Shown here piece by piece: positions 23,754 to 31,939 of a DNA stretch of 64,000 nucleotides. Every line of letters starts with the position of its first letter. The first letter of the stretch is position 1. The translations under genes were made by a program, and so were the position numbers. This DNA comes from CAZGRP01 sp964527995. GTDB taxonomy: Bacteria > Zhuqueibacterota > Zhuqueibacteria > Oceanimicrobiales > CAZGRP01. A model generated the notes under the pieces. It was not told the origin of the DNA. It saw only the letters and a program-made list of their open reading frames with translations, and did no database searches. The stretch covers positions 62,001 to 126,000 of the forward strand of contig CAZGRP010000004.1 in NCBI GenBank assembly GCA_964527995.1, given 5' to 3'.

Positions 23754-24173
23754 CTACTCGCCGATGATTTTCACCAGCACCCTCTTGCGCCGTCGGCCAT
23801 CGAATTCGCCGTAAAAGATCTGCTCCCACGGCCCAAAATCGAGTCTGCCATCGGTGATCGCCACCACCACCTCGCGGCCCATCACCTGCCTCTTCAGATG
23901 CGCGTCGGCGTTGTCCTCACCGGTACGATTATGGCGATACTTGCTGACCGGTTCGTGCGGGGCCAGCCCCTCCAGCCAGTCGTCGAAGTCCCTGATCAGC
24001 CCCTGCTCATCATCGTTGATGAAGACACTGGCAGTGATGTGCATGGCATTCACCAGGCACAGTCCTTCCTTTACGCCGCTCCTGGCCACCAACTCTTCGA
24101 TTTTGGGTGTGATGTTGATATAGGCCCGACGCGTGTCGGTGTGAAACCAAAGGTACTCGGTCAAGGATTTCAT
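23754..24173 (-). CDS. yjbQ: YjbQ (UPF0047) family protein
   Basis: 139 residues covering the entire family: FHTDTRRAYINITPKIEELV, NAMHITASVFINDDEQGLIRDFDDWLE, YRHNRTGEDNADAHLKRQVMG and GPWEQIFYGEFDGRRRKR. YjbQ proteins show weak thiamine-phosphate synthase activity in vitro, and their physiological role is unsettled. The conserved His in NAMHIT and the GEDNADAHLK acidic/histidine cluster are present. Its ATG overlaps the QueD stop by four bases, so the two are translationally coupled. Confidence 0.9.
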   Translation of the reverse strand: MKSLTEYLWFHTDTRRAYINITPKIEELVARSGVKEGLCLVNAMHITASVFINDDEQGLIRDFDDWLEGLAPHEPVSKYRHNRTGEDNADAHLKRQVMGREVVVAITDGRLDFGPWEQIFYGEFDGRRRKRVLVKIIGE

Positions 24174-24523
24174 CGCCTATCTCCTTGGCTGGGTGACGAC
24201 AATTCGGCCCACTTCCCTTCGCCCTCCCAGACGCGGATCGTAAAATCGTAGGGAAGGCGCTGTCGGAGCTGGTCTTGCAGCAGCACACAGATGTTTTCCA
24301 CCGACGGGTATTCCAGGAACTCGTTCCAGGACCGATGGTCGTATTCGGAGAGGGCTTCATCCAGAACGCGCTTCATGTCTCCGAAATCCATCAGCATCCC
24401 GCCCTCGACCTCTCCCTCGATGATGACCTCGATCTTGTAGGTGTGCCCGTGCAGTGTACCGCATCGGCTATGGCCGGGGAGGAAGTGGGCACAATCGATA
24501 TGGCGGACGACTCCCAGTTTCAT
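24170..24523 (-). CDS. queD: 6-carboxytetrahydropterin synthase (QueD/PTPS family)
   Basis: 117 residues from the ATG at 24523; the frame is open to 24619 but that part has no family match. Zinc ligands are His13, His25 and His27 (LHGHTY) and the catalytic cysteine is Cys21 (SRCGTLHGH). MDFGDMKRVLDE and the later WEFLEYPSVENICVLL-like helix (here WNEFLEYPSVENICVLL) are normal. The enzyme makes the pterin precursor of queuosine or related deazapurines. No other queuosine gene is present here; the operon partner is yjbQ. Confidence 0.88.
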   Translation of the reverse strand: MKLGVVRHIDCAHFLPGHSRCGTLHGHTYKIEVIIEGEVEGGMLMDFGDMKRVLDEALSEYDHRSWNEFLEYPSVENICVLLQDQLRQRLPYDFTIRVWEGEGKWAELSSPSQGDRR

Positions 24524-24684
24524 ACCAACCTCCGTAATAGACGGATAATGATCGGAAGAAAAAGGGTGAAATGCAAGCGAAAACGGCCCGCCCGAGGCCG
24601 GAAAGGGCTTGATTCTCAAGCAGATCTTTTTAGTTTGTTGGCATTGCAGCTCTGGAGTTGGATCCGGAAAACGAGGAGAAATGG

Positions 24685-25926
24685 ATGCTGAACTACCTTT
24701 GGTTTGGTTTGGCAGTGATCGCGATCGTGGTGGGGGCCGTTACCGGGCATTTGAAGGAGGTCACGGATGCTGCGGTGGATTCGGCCGGGAAATCGGTCGA
24801 TATCGCTTTCGGGCTGATCGGCATTATGGCGATGTGGCTGGGCATCATGAAGATCGCAGAGGAGGCCGGACTGGTACGCGTACTGGCCCGCGCCATTCGG
24901 CCCATCAGTCGCAGGCTGTTCCCCGATGTGCCGCAAGAGCATCCAGCCATGGGGATGATGCTGCTCAACATCAGCGCCAACTGGTTGGGACTCAGCAATG
25001 CCGCCACACCTCTCGGCATCAAGGCCATGGAGGAGCTCCAGACGCTCAACGACAAGCCGGACACGGCCACCAACGCGATGGTCATGTTTCTCGCCATCAA
25101 TACCGCCAGCATCACGTTGATCCCGATTTCCATCATCGCCGTGCGCCAGGCGCTCGGTTCGGCGAATCCCTACGAGATTATCGGTCCAGCGGTGTTCTCC
25201 TCCACCATGGCCACCATCACCGCAGTGACCGCCACCAAGGTCCTTGAAAAACTCGGAGAGGGCCGCCTCTGGCAGAGCCTGCGAAGTCACAGCCGCACCA
25301 TCTTGGCGATCCTCGCCCTGGCGGCGGGTGTTGTCGCTCTCATTCTGACGGGCGCGATGAGCAGCCTGCTCTCGTTTCTGCCTCCTAACTTTTTCCGAAA
25401 CGCTGTCAACTTCTTGTCGATGATCGCCATCCCGCTGCTCATCTTTCTGATCCTTTCGGCAGGACTGTACCGCAAGGTGAAGGTGTACGAGGTCTTTGTC
25501 GACGGCGCCAAGGAGGGCTTCGAGGTGGCGGTCAAAATCATCCCCTTCCTGGTGGCGATTCTGGTTGCCGTCGGCATGTTCCGGGCTTCCGGCGCCATGG
25601 ACGTGTTTGTGCGCATCGTTTCGCCGGTGACGAATCTCATCGGCATGCCTGCCGAAGCATTGCCGGTCGCGTTCACCCGGCCGCTTACGGGCAGCGGCAC
25701 GCTTGGGCTTGCCACCGAACTGATGAAGACGCATGGCCCCGACTCGTTTATCGGCCGCCTGACCTCGACGATGTACGGCAGTACCGAAACGACATTCTAC
25801 GTGATCGCTGTCTATTTTGGTGCCGTCGGCATCAAGAAGACCCGCCATGCCGTGCCCGCCGGCCTGATCGGCGATGCAGCCGGTCTGCTTGCCTCCCTCT
25901 TCATCTGCAAGCTGGTGTTTGGCTGA
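24685..25926 (+). CDS. Fused SpmA-SpmB-like membrane protein (nucleoside recognition domain)
   Basis: 413 residues with about ten membrane helices. The first half is SpmA-like (GLIGIMAMWLGIMKIAEEAGL, NISANWLGLSNAATPLGIKAMEEL) and the second half SpmB-like (IPFLVAILVAVGMFRASGAMD, GSGTLGLATELMKT, STMYGSTETTFYVIAVYFGAVGI). In endospore formers the two are separate genes affecting core dehydration. Fused forms occur in non-sporulating bacteria with unknown transport roles. The ATG at 24685 follows GAGGAG six bases upstream. It is divergent from queD and convergent with the TIM-barrel gene. Confidence 0.87.
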   Translation: MLNYLWFGLAVIAIVVGAVTGHLKEVTDAAVDSAGKSVDIAFGLIGIMAMWLGIMKIAEEAGLVRVLARAIRPISRRLFPDVPQEHPAMGMMLLNISANWLGLSNAATPLGIKAMEELQTLNDKPDTATNAMVMFLAINTASITLIPISIIAVRQALGSANPYEIIGPAVFSSTMATITAVTATKVLEKLGEGRLWQSLRSHSRTILAILALAAGVVALILTGAMSSLLSFLPPNFFRNAVNFLSMIAIPLLIFLILSAGLYRKVKVYEVFVDGAKEGFEVAVKIIPFLVAILVAVGMFRASGAMDVFVRIVSPVTNLIGMPAEALPVAFTRPLTGSGTLGLATELMKTHGPDSFIGRLTSTMYGSTETTFYVIAVYFGAVGIKKTRHAVPAGLIGDAAGLLASLFICKLVFG

Positions 25927-25994
25927 GCTCCCCGAGAATGGCTGGCGGTTTCCCACCGGCAGGAAGAATTCACGATGAACCGAAGAGCCTGGCC

Positions 25995-26861
25995 TCACTG
26001 CGTTTGGTGGGATCTCGGCCTGTCACCGCCATGGCGAAGAAGGCCTCGGGTCCGCGGGCGCGCCAGGGCCAGAAGCAGCCGCGCCTTCGTGATGACATAG
26101 GCCAGGGGCTTGAGTCGCCTGAGGACATGGAGATAGCTCTCGACCAGGGGACGGAGCTCCTCCATGGTGGCAGGCTGGATTTCGAGAATGAGGAAGCCGT
26201 GGAAGTGCACGTTTCGTACCGTGCGGAGGAAATCATCAACCGGCAGGACGCCACCGCTTTTGAAAGGAAGATGCAGGTCTTCTGTGCGGCTGCAGTCGGA
26301 GAGATGGATGCCCTTGACCTCCGGCGCCCAGGCGTTGAGCAAGGCGGAAGGATCTTCGCCGCGCAGGAAAGCATGCGGCGCATCCAGGCAGATTCCCAGA
26401 AGCTGCGGGCCGAGCTTGCGCCGCGCCGCGTCGTAGAAGCGTTCGAAGGAGCGTGGCTCCCAGCTCGGCACGTTTTCTAGAAGGATGGGTAGATCGAGCC
26501 GGGCCAGATTCTCAAGCAGCAACTCTTCGGAGGTCTCTATCGGCACGGCTGCCTCTGCCGGCTCGGGCGGGTGGGACAAAGCGTAGCGCAGGTGCAGTCG
26601 CCGCCAACCGGCGTTGACAGCGTCGATGAGCGCGTTGATGTCGCGCTGGTGTGCGGGACAGGAAAAATCGAAGCCATCCTGCCCCATCAGAGGCAGATGG
26701 AGCCCGGCAGGAAGAGACCGCAACGCCGCGGCCACGTCGTCGATAGCGTCGAAGCTGGAGGGGTTCAGTTCGACCATCTCGACGCCGAGCCGTCGCGCCG
26801 TGTGCACAAGCTGCGCCGGCTCGAAGCCCTCAAAGCGTTCGATGGTGACACCTACCTTCAT
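25995..26861 (-). CDS. Sugar-phosphate isomerase/epimerase-like TIM-barrel protein
   Basis: 288 residues of the xylose-isomerase/AP-endonuclease-2 fold. Metal-binding positions are suggested by the VEMVELNPSSFD, LLLENVPSWEPRSF (Glu), LGICLDAPHAFL (Asp/His) and VKGIHLSDCSRTEDLHLPFKSGGVLPVDDF (His, Asp) segments, which match the order in this family. No signal peptide. The C-terminal 45 residues are basic and probably disordered. The substrate is unknown. It has no obvious promoter consensus and no operon partner. Confidence 0.78.
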   Translation of the reverse strand: MKVGVTIERFEGFEPAQLVHTARRLGVEMVELNPSSFDAIDDVAAALRSLPAGLHLPLMGQDGFDFSCPAHQRDINALIDAVNAGWRRLHLRYALSHPPEPAEAAVPIETSEELLLENLARLDLPILLENVPSWEPRSFERFYDAARRKLGPQLLGICLDAPHAFLRGEDPSALLNAWAPEVKGIHLSDCSRTEDLHLPFKSGGVLPVDDFLRTVRNVHFHGFLILEIQPATMEELRPLVESYLHVLRRLKPLAYVITKARLLLALARPRTRGLLRHGGDRPRSHQTQ

Positions 26862-27006
26862 CGTTGCCTCGCGGTTCGCGGATAGAAAAAACAGCTCACG
26901 CCGTCTGGCCGATCAGGCCTGAGAAGAGGCGCACCTTCTTGTGTACCGGCGTGATTGACACCAAGATAGAGTATCTGCCGGCAAATCGCAAGGCTCTCAA
27001 AATGAA

Positions 27007-27035
27007 AAGCCCCACCTCCGCGGGAGGTAGGGCTT
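27007..27035 (-). terminator. Intrinsic terminator of the WxxGxW-repeat gene
   Basis: Arms AAGCCC-C-ACCTCC (27007-27019) and GGAGGT-A-GGGCTT (27023-27035) pair with one mismatch around a three-base loop; on the minus strand CTTTTCATTTT follows. Confidence 0.85.
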
Positions 27036-27075
27036 GCCAGGGTCGGTCGATGGCTTCCGGTCGGACGATTGGCGG

Positions 27076-27390
27076 TTAGATCCGTTTCCAGTGGCCCGGA
27101 ATCCACAGCCAGCCGCGCCGCGTCGGACGCCAGCGCCCATCGATCCAGCGGTATCCCGGCCGCGGCCGCACCCAACGCCCAGCCGCCCACACGAACCGGC
27201 CGCGATGCCAGCGCCAGTGACCGGAGACCCAAATGTATCCGTGAACTCGCGGCGCCGGTCGAACCACAACCACCCGAGGAGCGGGCGGCCGGATTCTGAC
27301 GATAACCCTGGTGTGCGCTTGACTCTGTGCGGGCAGAAGCAACGAACCGGCAAGCAGCGCTCCAGCCAACAGACCATGCATCGTTTTCAT
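27076..27390 (-). CDS. Exported WxxGxW-repeat basic protein
   Basis: 104 residues. The signal peptide (about 1-26, LLPAQSQA) is followed by a Pro/Arg/Val-rich stretch and tandem units GYIWVSGHWRWHRG, FVWAAGRWVRPRPG, YRWIDGRWRPTRRG and WLWIPGHW. This is the YXWGXW pattern of small envelope proteins found widely in Proteobacteria and Planctomycetes, function unknown. The ATG at 27390 (AGGAGG seven bases upstream) is preferred to the ATG two codons earlier. Confidence 0.85.
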   Translation of the reverse strand: MKTMHGLLAGALLAGSLLLPAQSQAHTRVIVRIRPPAPRVVVVRPAPRVHGYIWVSGHWRWHRGRFVWAAGRWVRPRPGYRWIDGRWRPTRRGWLWIPGHWKRI

Positions 27391-27659
27391 TGTCAATCCT
27401 CCTCTGATTCAGCTGTGGATCTTCATTTTCTGTTGCCTTCTGCACGCTCGTTTTGCAACCGCTGTGCCACCTTGCCGGCTACGGGCTGCGAGTTCCTGGA
27501 ACCATTGCAACAGGCTCGACGTACGCCCTATCAGTCAGGCGGGTAGCCAGTGACTCCATCGTTCCGGTGAAAGCAGCGTCCCGTCAGGGTCACGTCTATG
27601 TACGTTTTCGTACACGCTGCCACGGAAAGAAGTCGATGGCAGAAGGGAGGAGCCTTCCG

Positions 27660-28094
27660 ATGGGGAACCCCAGTCGTTTCGAAGGGCATGTGGATCAACT
27701 CGTCGACAAGATCTATGTGCTGGCTGTGACCCTGCTGGGCGAGGGCTCGGCTGTCGAGTCCCTGGTCGAAAATGTCTTCGCAGAGGGTTGGGATCGCGAC
27801 ACAGAGAGGGATATGCACCGCACGGAGGACAAGCTCGTTCGCGAACTCTATCGCAAGGTTTCCAGCCTCCGGCTGGCGCCGCTGGCTGCGGCAGCCGAGA
27901 CGGCTCCGGACCCAGCATCCGTGCTGCGTACTTTTCCCGCCGACTCGGCCCTTTCGCTGCTTCTGGTTGATCTGCTTCAGTGGCCCTATACCCGGGTCGC
28001 CCGTGTGCTGGAAGTGGACGCCGCCACCGTTCTCTCCTCGCTACGCGAGGCTCGCCAAAAACTCCGGGCCGTGTTGCTACACGGCCGTGATTAG
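27660..28094 (+). CDS. Degenerate ECF sigma factor-like protein
   Basis: 144 residues. HVDQLVDKIYVLAVTLLGEGSAVESLVENVFAEGWDRD aligns with ECF region 2 (the usual form is LYRLALRLTGDxxDAEDLVQEVFLRAW). ALSLLLVDLLQWPYTRVARVLEVDAATVLSSLREARQKLRAVL aligns with region 4. The negatively charged DAEDLVQ core and the aromatic -10-binding residues are changed, and the linker is short, so promoter recognition is doubtful. The ATG at 27660 follows AAGGGAGG; the frame runs open back to 27453. No anti-sigma gene is adjacent. Confidence 0.55.
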   Translation: MGNPSRFEGHVDQLVDKIYVLAVTLLGEGSAVESLVENVFAEGWDRDTERDMHRTEDKLVRELYRKVSSLRLAPLAAAAETAPDPASVLRTFPADSALSLLLVDLLQWPYTRVARVLEVDAATVLSSLREARQKLRAVLLHGRD

Positions 28095-28241
28095 GATCGA
28101 GGATCGCGTCGAGCCACGCCGTGCTCCCTCCGCCGGTCGGAAACTTCAACGAAACCGTGGTCACGCCTTACGTCTCCGGTTTGCCTGCAACCCCTGTAAA
28201 TTACGCTTGTCCCGAGCTCGGGAGCGGCCGGAAATTAGCGC

Positions 28242-28270
28242 TTGCTAAATTGTGCCTCGTTCGCTATTTT
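28242..28270 (+). promoter_or_regulatory. Promoter of the Omp85-like gene
   Basis: TTGCTA, 17 bases, TATTTT, 47 bases before the GTG start. Confidence 0.6.
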
Positions 28271-28316
28271 TGAGTTCGTGTCGAAAAATGGCGCCGAACC
28301 GACAAAGGAGGATTCA

Positions 28317-29582
28317 GTGCGCACGACCAGGCTGGCTGGTGTCGTAATCTTCGTTCTGATCTTGTTAGGAAGTCCAACCGCGGGTCGGCCGCAATTCAAG
28401 TTTGAACGGATAGAACAGAAGTTTCGATTTGAGCCGGAGAGGTCGATTGGGTTCTATACGCGTTCCCGGTACGATCGCGTCCAGGGTGTCTTTCTGAACC
28501 TGGGTGTCAACCTCCGGCCGCGGAAGTTCGAAGGTCTACGCATCTATGGTGACCTCGGATATGGTTTCAAGAACGAGCTGCGCGGGGTCAAATGGTACGA
28601 AATCGGCAGGGATGGTAACCTGCGCTGGCGCTACCACCTGGGTGTGCGAAAAGACTTTTTCACCCTGCAGCGACTGTCGTTCGGAGCCGAACTCTATGAC
28701 GTGGTGGATACCCGCGACAACTGGAGGATCAGCCGTGTCGAGAATGCTCTGGCGGCTTTTTTCTTCCGCGAGGATTTTTATGACTACTATGGGGTCAACG
28801 GTATCCGCTTTTTCGTCGATCACCGTCTTCTCGAGAATCATACTCTGAGGCTGGAGTTGCGGCGCCAGTCGTACGAGGACGCCAGGCGCAACACCAACTG
28901 GAGCGTCTTCGGCGGCGACAAACGATTTCGGCCGAACCCCGCCAACCCTGCCTATCCTATTCTCCTCGGCGACGAGACCAGCCTGGCCTTCATGGGCGCG
29001 TTCGACTGGCGCGATAATCCGATTTTCCCGCTCCTCGGCTGGTATGTCGAAACCATCTACGAGCATACCTGGAACCAGGTGCCGGGGCGTGGCAATCTGA
29101 GCACCGATGGCTTCTTTCTGACCGTCAAGCGATATCAGCCGACGTTCGGCAGCCAGCGTCTGACGGGTCGCTTCATGTTGGGCAGCCGGACGGGCAGTCT
29201 CGGCAGTCAGCATCTGATGCGTATGGGCGGAGTCGGCTCTTTGCGTGGCTACCGCGACCGCGAGTTCATCGGCAACCGTTTTGTCATGCTGAACGTCAAC
29301 TACTTTTTTGGTGGGGTGCTGCTGCAAAAACTCCCGCTCGACCTCCTACCTTTCTGGGAAACCCTGACGCTGGGTCTGTTTGCCGATACAGGCACCGCCT
29401 GGATGGTGGCCCCGGAGGCCTCACTGTTTGACATGGGCAATCTCAGCCTCGACGATTTCAAGACCGATGTTGGTGTATCCTTGGTGTTCAGCGAGGGACT
29501 TTTACGCGTCGACATAGCCCGACGATTGAGGAGCGGTGATCCAAAGTGGCGGGTCACGGTCCGCGTGCTGGAGTCTTTCTGA
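28317..29582 (+). CDS. Outer-membrane beta-barrel, BamA/D15-like surface antigen domain
   Basis: 421 residues from GTG 28317, which has AAAGGAGG upstream. A signal peptide (about 1-24) is followed by alternating aromatic/polar beta strands. The C-terminal half carries the Omp85 hallmarks: GGVGSLRGYRDREFIGNRFVMLNVNYFF (the RGYxDREF motif that locks the barrel), GLFADTGTAW, and a last strand ending in phenylalanine (VTVRVLESF). There are no POTRA domains, so it is a barrel-only Omp85 relative rather than BamA itself. Substrate unknown. rsmE follows about 80 bases later. Confidence 0.82.
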   Translation: MRTTRLAGVVIFVLILLGSPTAGRPQFKFERIEQKFRFEPERSIGFYTRSRYDRVQGVFLNLGVNLRPRKFEGLRIYGDLGYGFKNELRGVKWYEIGRDGNLRWRYHLGVRKDFFTLQRLSFGAELYDVVDTRDNWRISRVENALAAFFFREDFYDYYGVNGIRFFVDHRLLENHTLRLELRRQSYEDARRNTNWSVFGGDKRFRPNPANPAYPILLGDETSLAFMGAFDWRDNPIFPLLGWYVETIYEHTWNQVPGRGNLSTDGFFLTVKRYQPTFGSQRLTGRFMLGSRTGSLGSQHLMRMGGVGSLRGYRDREFIGNRFVMLNVNYFFGGVLLQKLPLDLLPFWETLTLGLFADTGTAWMVAPEASLFDMGNLSLDDFKTDVGVSLVFSEGLLRVDIARRLRSGDPKWRVTVRVLESF

Positions 29583-29660
29583 CCCGGCTTGGCGAACCGC
29601 ATCTGCAGAAGAGGCCGGAAGGCCAGTAGATCATCGGGACCAACACCGCCTTTTGAAGCG

Positions 29661-30440
29661 ATGGGCGATTCTTCTCTTGCGAGAGTGCAAACCGAGGCGC
29701 AAGCCCCCCACGATGTGTTCTACGCGACGCCCGAGCAGATCACATCGGGCGGCATCATTCTGGAGGGTGAGGAAAACCGTCACCTGCACGCATCGCTGCG
29801 CAAGCGGCCTGGGGACATCGTTGCTGTAGTGGACGGCCGCGGAACGTGCTACACGGTCGAGCTGGTGCGCGTGGAGCGACAGCGAAGTGAGGCGCGCATT
29901 CTTGGGCAAAAGCGGATGTGGGGCGAACCCGGACTGCATCTCACCGTGGCCACGGCTGTCCCGAAAGGAAGTCGAATCGAGTTCGCCATCGAGAAGGGTA
30001 CCGAACTGGGAGTGTCCCGTTTCGTGCCGCTGCGCACGCGGCGAAGCGTCGCCGGCGCGTCGCCCGCCAAGGTCGACCGCTGGAGGCGGCTGGCGTTGGC
30101 AGCGATGAAGCAGGCGCGGCGTTCGGTACTACCGGAGGTGACGGAGGAGGTACCTCTGCTCCAGGCTCTGGAACGATTCCGGTCGACGCCCTGGAAGTTT
30201 GTTGCCGATGCCAACGGGAACCCAGTGGGGCAGACGTGGAATGTCGGCGTAGCGCAGCCTGACGCCGCGTCCGCCGTCGTCTTGATCGGGCCTGAAGGTG
30301 GGCTGACGCACGAAGAGATCAGCACGGCGGTGGATGCCGGCTTCGTGCCGATCGCACTGGGGCCGAGGCGGCTCCGGGTGGAAACGGCCACCGTCGTTGC
30401 GGCGACACTGCTGATGCACGCGTTTGGAGAACTGATTTGA
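29661..30440 (+). CDS. rsmE: 16S rRNA (uracil1498-N3)-methyltransferase RsmE
   Basis: 259 residues. The N-terminal PUA-like part (HLHASLRKRPGDIVAVVDGRG) and the SPOUT methyltransferase part with a trefoil knot are both present. Its SAM-binding motifs are ATAVPKGSRIEFAIEKGTELGVSRFVPL, LIGPEGGLTHEEI and ALGPRRLRVETATVVAATLLMH. It modifies U1498 in the decoding region of 16S rRNA. I chose the ATG at 29661; an earlier in-frame start at 29589 would add 24 unconserved residues. The HIT gene follows 34 bases later, likely in one operon. Confidence 0.93.
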   Translation: MGDSSLARVQTEAQAPHDVFYATPEQITSGGIILEGEENRHLHASLRKRPGDIVAVVDGRGTCYTVELVRVERQRSEARILGQKRMWGEPGLHLTVATAVPKGSRIEFAIEKGTELGVSRFVPLRTRRSVAGASPAKVDRWRRLALAAMKQARRSVLPEVTEEVPLLQALERFRSTPWKFVADANGNPVGQTWNVGVAQPDAASAVVLIGPEGGLTHEEISTAVDAGFVPIALGPRRLRVETATVVAATLLMHAFGELI

Positions 30441-30474
30441 CAGGGAACGAACGCGCAGAGAAACGGGAGGTAGG

Positions 30475-30822
30475 ATGATCATCGACTGCATCTTTTGCCA
30501 GATCATTTCCCGGGAGAGAAAAGGACAGATCGTCTACGAGGACGACGACATCGTCGGCTTCCGCGACATCAACCCGCAGGCCCCGGTGCACGTTCTGTTG
30601 GTGCCGCGCAAGCACATTGTCAGCGTCAACGAGCTCAGCCGGGAGGACAGTGACCTCATCGGCCGCATGTTTCTTGTGGCTCGCCAGATCGCTGCTGAAG
30701 AAGGGATCGACCAGCGCGGCTACCGATTGGTCGTCAACACCAACCGCGAGGCGGGGCAGTCGGTCTATCATCTGCACATCCACCTGCTCGGCGGCCGCCG
30801 CATGAGCTGGCCTCCCGGTTGA
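30475..30822 (+). CDS. HIT-family nucleotide hydrolase (HinT-like)
   Basis: 115 residues. The N-terminal CIFCQIISRE zinc-site cysteines, the VLLVPRKHI strand and the catalytic histidine triad HLHIHLLGG are intact. HinT enzymes hydrolyse adenosine phosphoramidates and aminoacyl-AMP. ATG at 30475 with GGGAGGTAG upstream; the second ATG is one codon later. It follows rsmE and precedes rpsU, which has its own promoter. Confidence 0.93.
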   Translation: MIIDCIFCQIISRERKGQIVYEDDDIVGFRDINPQAPVHVLLVPRKHIVSVNELSREDSDLIGRMFLVARQIAAEEGIDQRGYRLVVNTNREAGQSVYHLHIHLLGGRRMSWPPG

Positions 30823-30914
30823 TTCTCTGTATGCGGCTGGCGACGTTGGCGGTCGAATCCACGGCGGCGGGCGCGGACGATTGCGTAGTTTGTCGGCTGC
30901 CGGCTAAAAATCTC

Positions 30915-30943
30915 TTGCGTGGCCGACGATATTTTTTTATATT
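30915..30943 (+). promoter_or_regulatory. Promoter of rpsU
   Basis: TTGCGT, 17 bases, TATATT. The same bases also read TTG, 20 bases, TATATTTG, which fits the Bacteroidetes -33/-7 form (TAnnTTTG). Confidence 0.65.
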
Positions 30944-30997
30944 TGCCGCTGTCAAAAATAGTTATGTTCACCAGCGGAAAGGAGGTACCTGTCCGGC

Positions 30998-31195
30998 ATG
31001 CCTAGTGTTAAAGTTCGTGAAGGCGAAAGCTTCGACAAGGCACTCAAGCGCTTCACAAAAGCCTGTGAGAAGGCTGGCATCCTATCCGAGATCAAGAAAC
31101 ACCAGCATTACGAAAAGCCGAGCGAGAGGCGCAAGCGGAAGATGAACGCTGCGCGCCGGAAGCAGCGCCGCCTCCTACTCATGAACAAAAGCTGA
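30998..31195 (+). CDS. rpsU: 30S ribosomal protein S21
   Basis: 65 residues. The conserved start MPSVKVREGESFDKALKRFTKACEKAGI and the lysine/arginine-rich RRKRKMNAARRKQRR tail are diagnostic. AAAGGAGGTACC precedes the ATG. Its neighbour yqeY is a common partner across bacteria. Confidence 0.96.
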   Translation: MPSVKVREGESFDKALKRFTKACEKAGILSEIKKHQHYEKPSERRKRKMNAARRKQRRLLLMNKS

Positions 31196-31271
31196 CGCCT
31201 CACCCGGACAGACGCGTCTCGCGGCGGGCCTGTTCGTAATCCCGGTTTCTCACGTATCCCACCGATTTCCC

Positions 31272-31718
31272 GTGAGCCTGCTCGATCGTCTGACAGAAGA
31301 CATGAAGGCCGCCATGAAGGCGGGCGACAAGGTGCGCCTCGGCACCATCCGACTGCTGCGCTCTCAGCTCAAGGATGCCCAGATCAGCAAGCGGGCCGAG
31401 TTGACGCCTGAAGAAGAGTTGGCCGTCTTGACCAACGCAGCCAAGAAACGTCGCGAGGCCATCGAGGCGTACAAACAGAGCGATCGCACCGACCTTCTCG
31501 AGCAGGAGGAAGCCGAGCTGCGTATCATCCAGGAATATCTGCCACAGCAGCTCTCGGAAGAGGAAATCGAGGCGGAGGTGGACAGGGTGATCGAGGAGGT
31601 CGGAGCCACATCAATGCGTGATCTCGGGCGGGTGATGAAGCAGACGATGAGCCGACTGAAGGGGCGCGCCGATGGCAGAACCGTGCAGCAGATCGTCCGC
31701 CGCCGGTTGGGCGAATGA
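31272..31718 (+). CDS. GatB/YqeY domain protein
   Basis: 148 residues. Helical YqeY family: DMKAAMKAGDKVRLGTIRLLRSQLKDAQI at the start and EYLPQQLSEEEIEAEVDRVIEEVGATSMRDLGRVMKQTMSRLKGRADG toward the end, which resembles the GatB tail domain that binds tRNA. The function of free-standing copies is not established. The start is a GTG. It is followed by a clear terminator, ending the rpsU-yqeY unit. Confidence 0.92.
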   Translation: MSLLDRLTEDMKAAMKAGDKVRLGTIRLLRSQLKDAQISKRAELTPEEELAVLTNAAKKRREAIEAYKQSDRTDLLEQEEAELRIIQEYLPQQLSEEEIEAEVDRVIEEVGATSMRDLGRVMKQTMSRLKGRADGRTVQQIVRRRLGE

Positions 31719-31742
31719 GACGATCAGTAACTCCATTCCTTG

Positions 31743-31778
31743 AAAAGTGAACAGAGCCGAGTCTTTGTTCACTTTTTT
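31743..31778 (+). terminator. Intrinsic terminator after yqeY
   Basis: AAAAGTGAACA (31743-31753) pairs with TGTTCACTTTT (31766-31776), embedded in a run of T. The A-rich 5' arm makes it potentially bidirectional. Confidence 0.85.
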
Positions 31779-31818
31779 CGTTTTCAGGGAGCCGGGCGAT
31801 CGTGGCTCGGAAAAGCCC

Positions 31819-31847
31819 TTGCACGAAATCGACGTATTGCGTAAGTT
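31819..31847 (+). promoter_or_regulatory. Probable promoter of cvpA-mutS2
   Basis: TTGCAC, 17 bases, TAAGTT, about 90 bases before the cvpA start and after the upstream terminator. Confidence 0.45.
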
Positions 31848-31939
31848 GATTCCGATGGTGGCGCGATGCACACACGCTGGCGCTTGGGGAGAGCGCTGGC
31901 ATCCACTACGGATTCGCACGGACGATTGCGGACGATAGA

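Noticed and set aside
24616..25998. 460-codon frame opposite the SpmA-SpmB gene
   Set aside because: It is rich in His, Asp and Arg without domains, as expected from an antisense frame of a high-GC membrane-protein gene.
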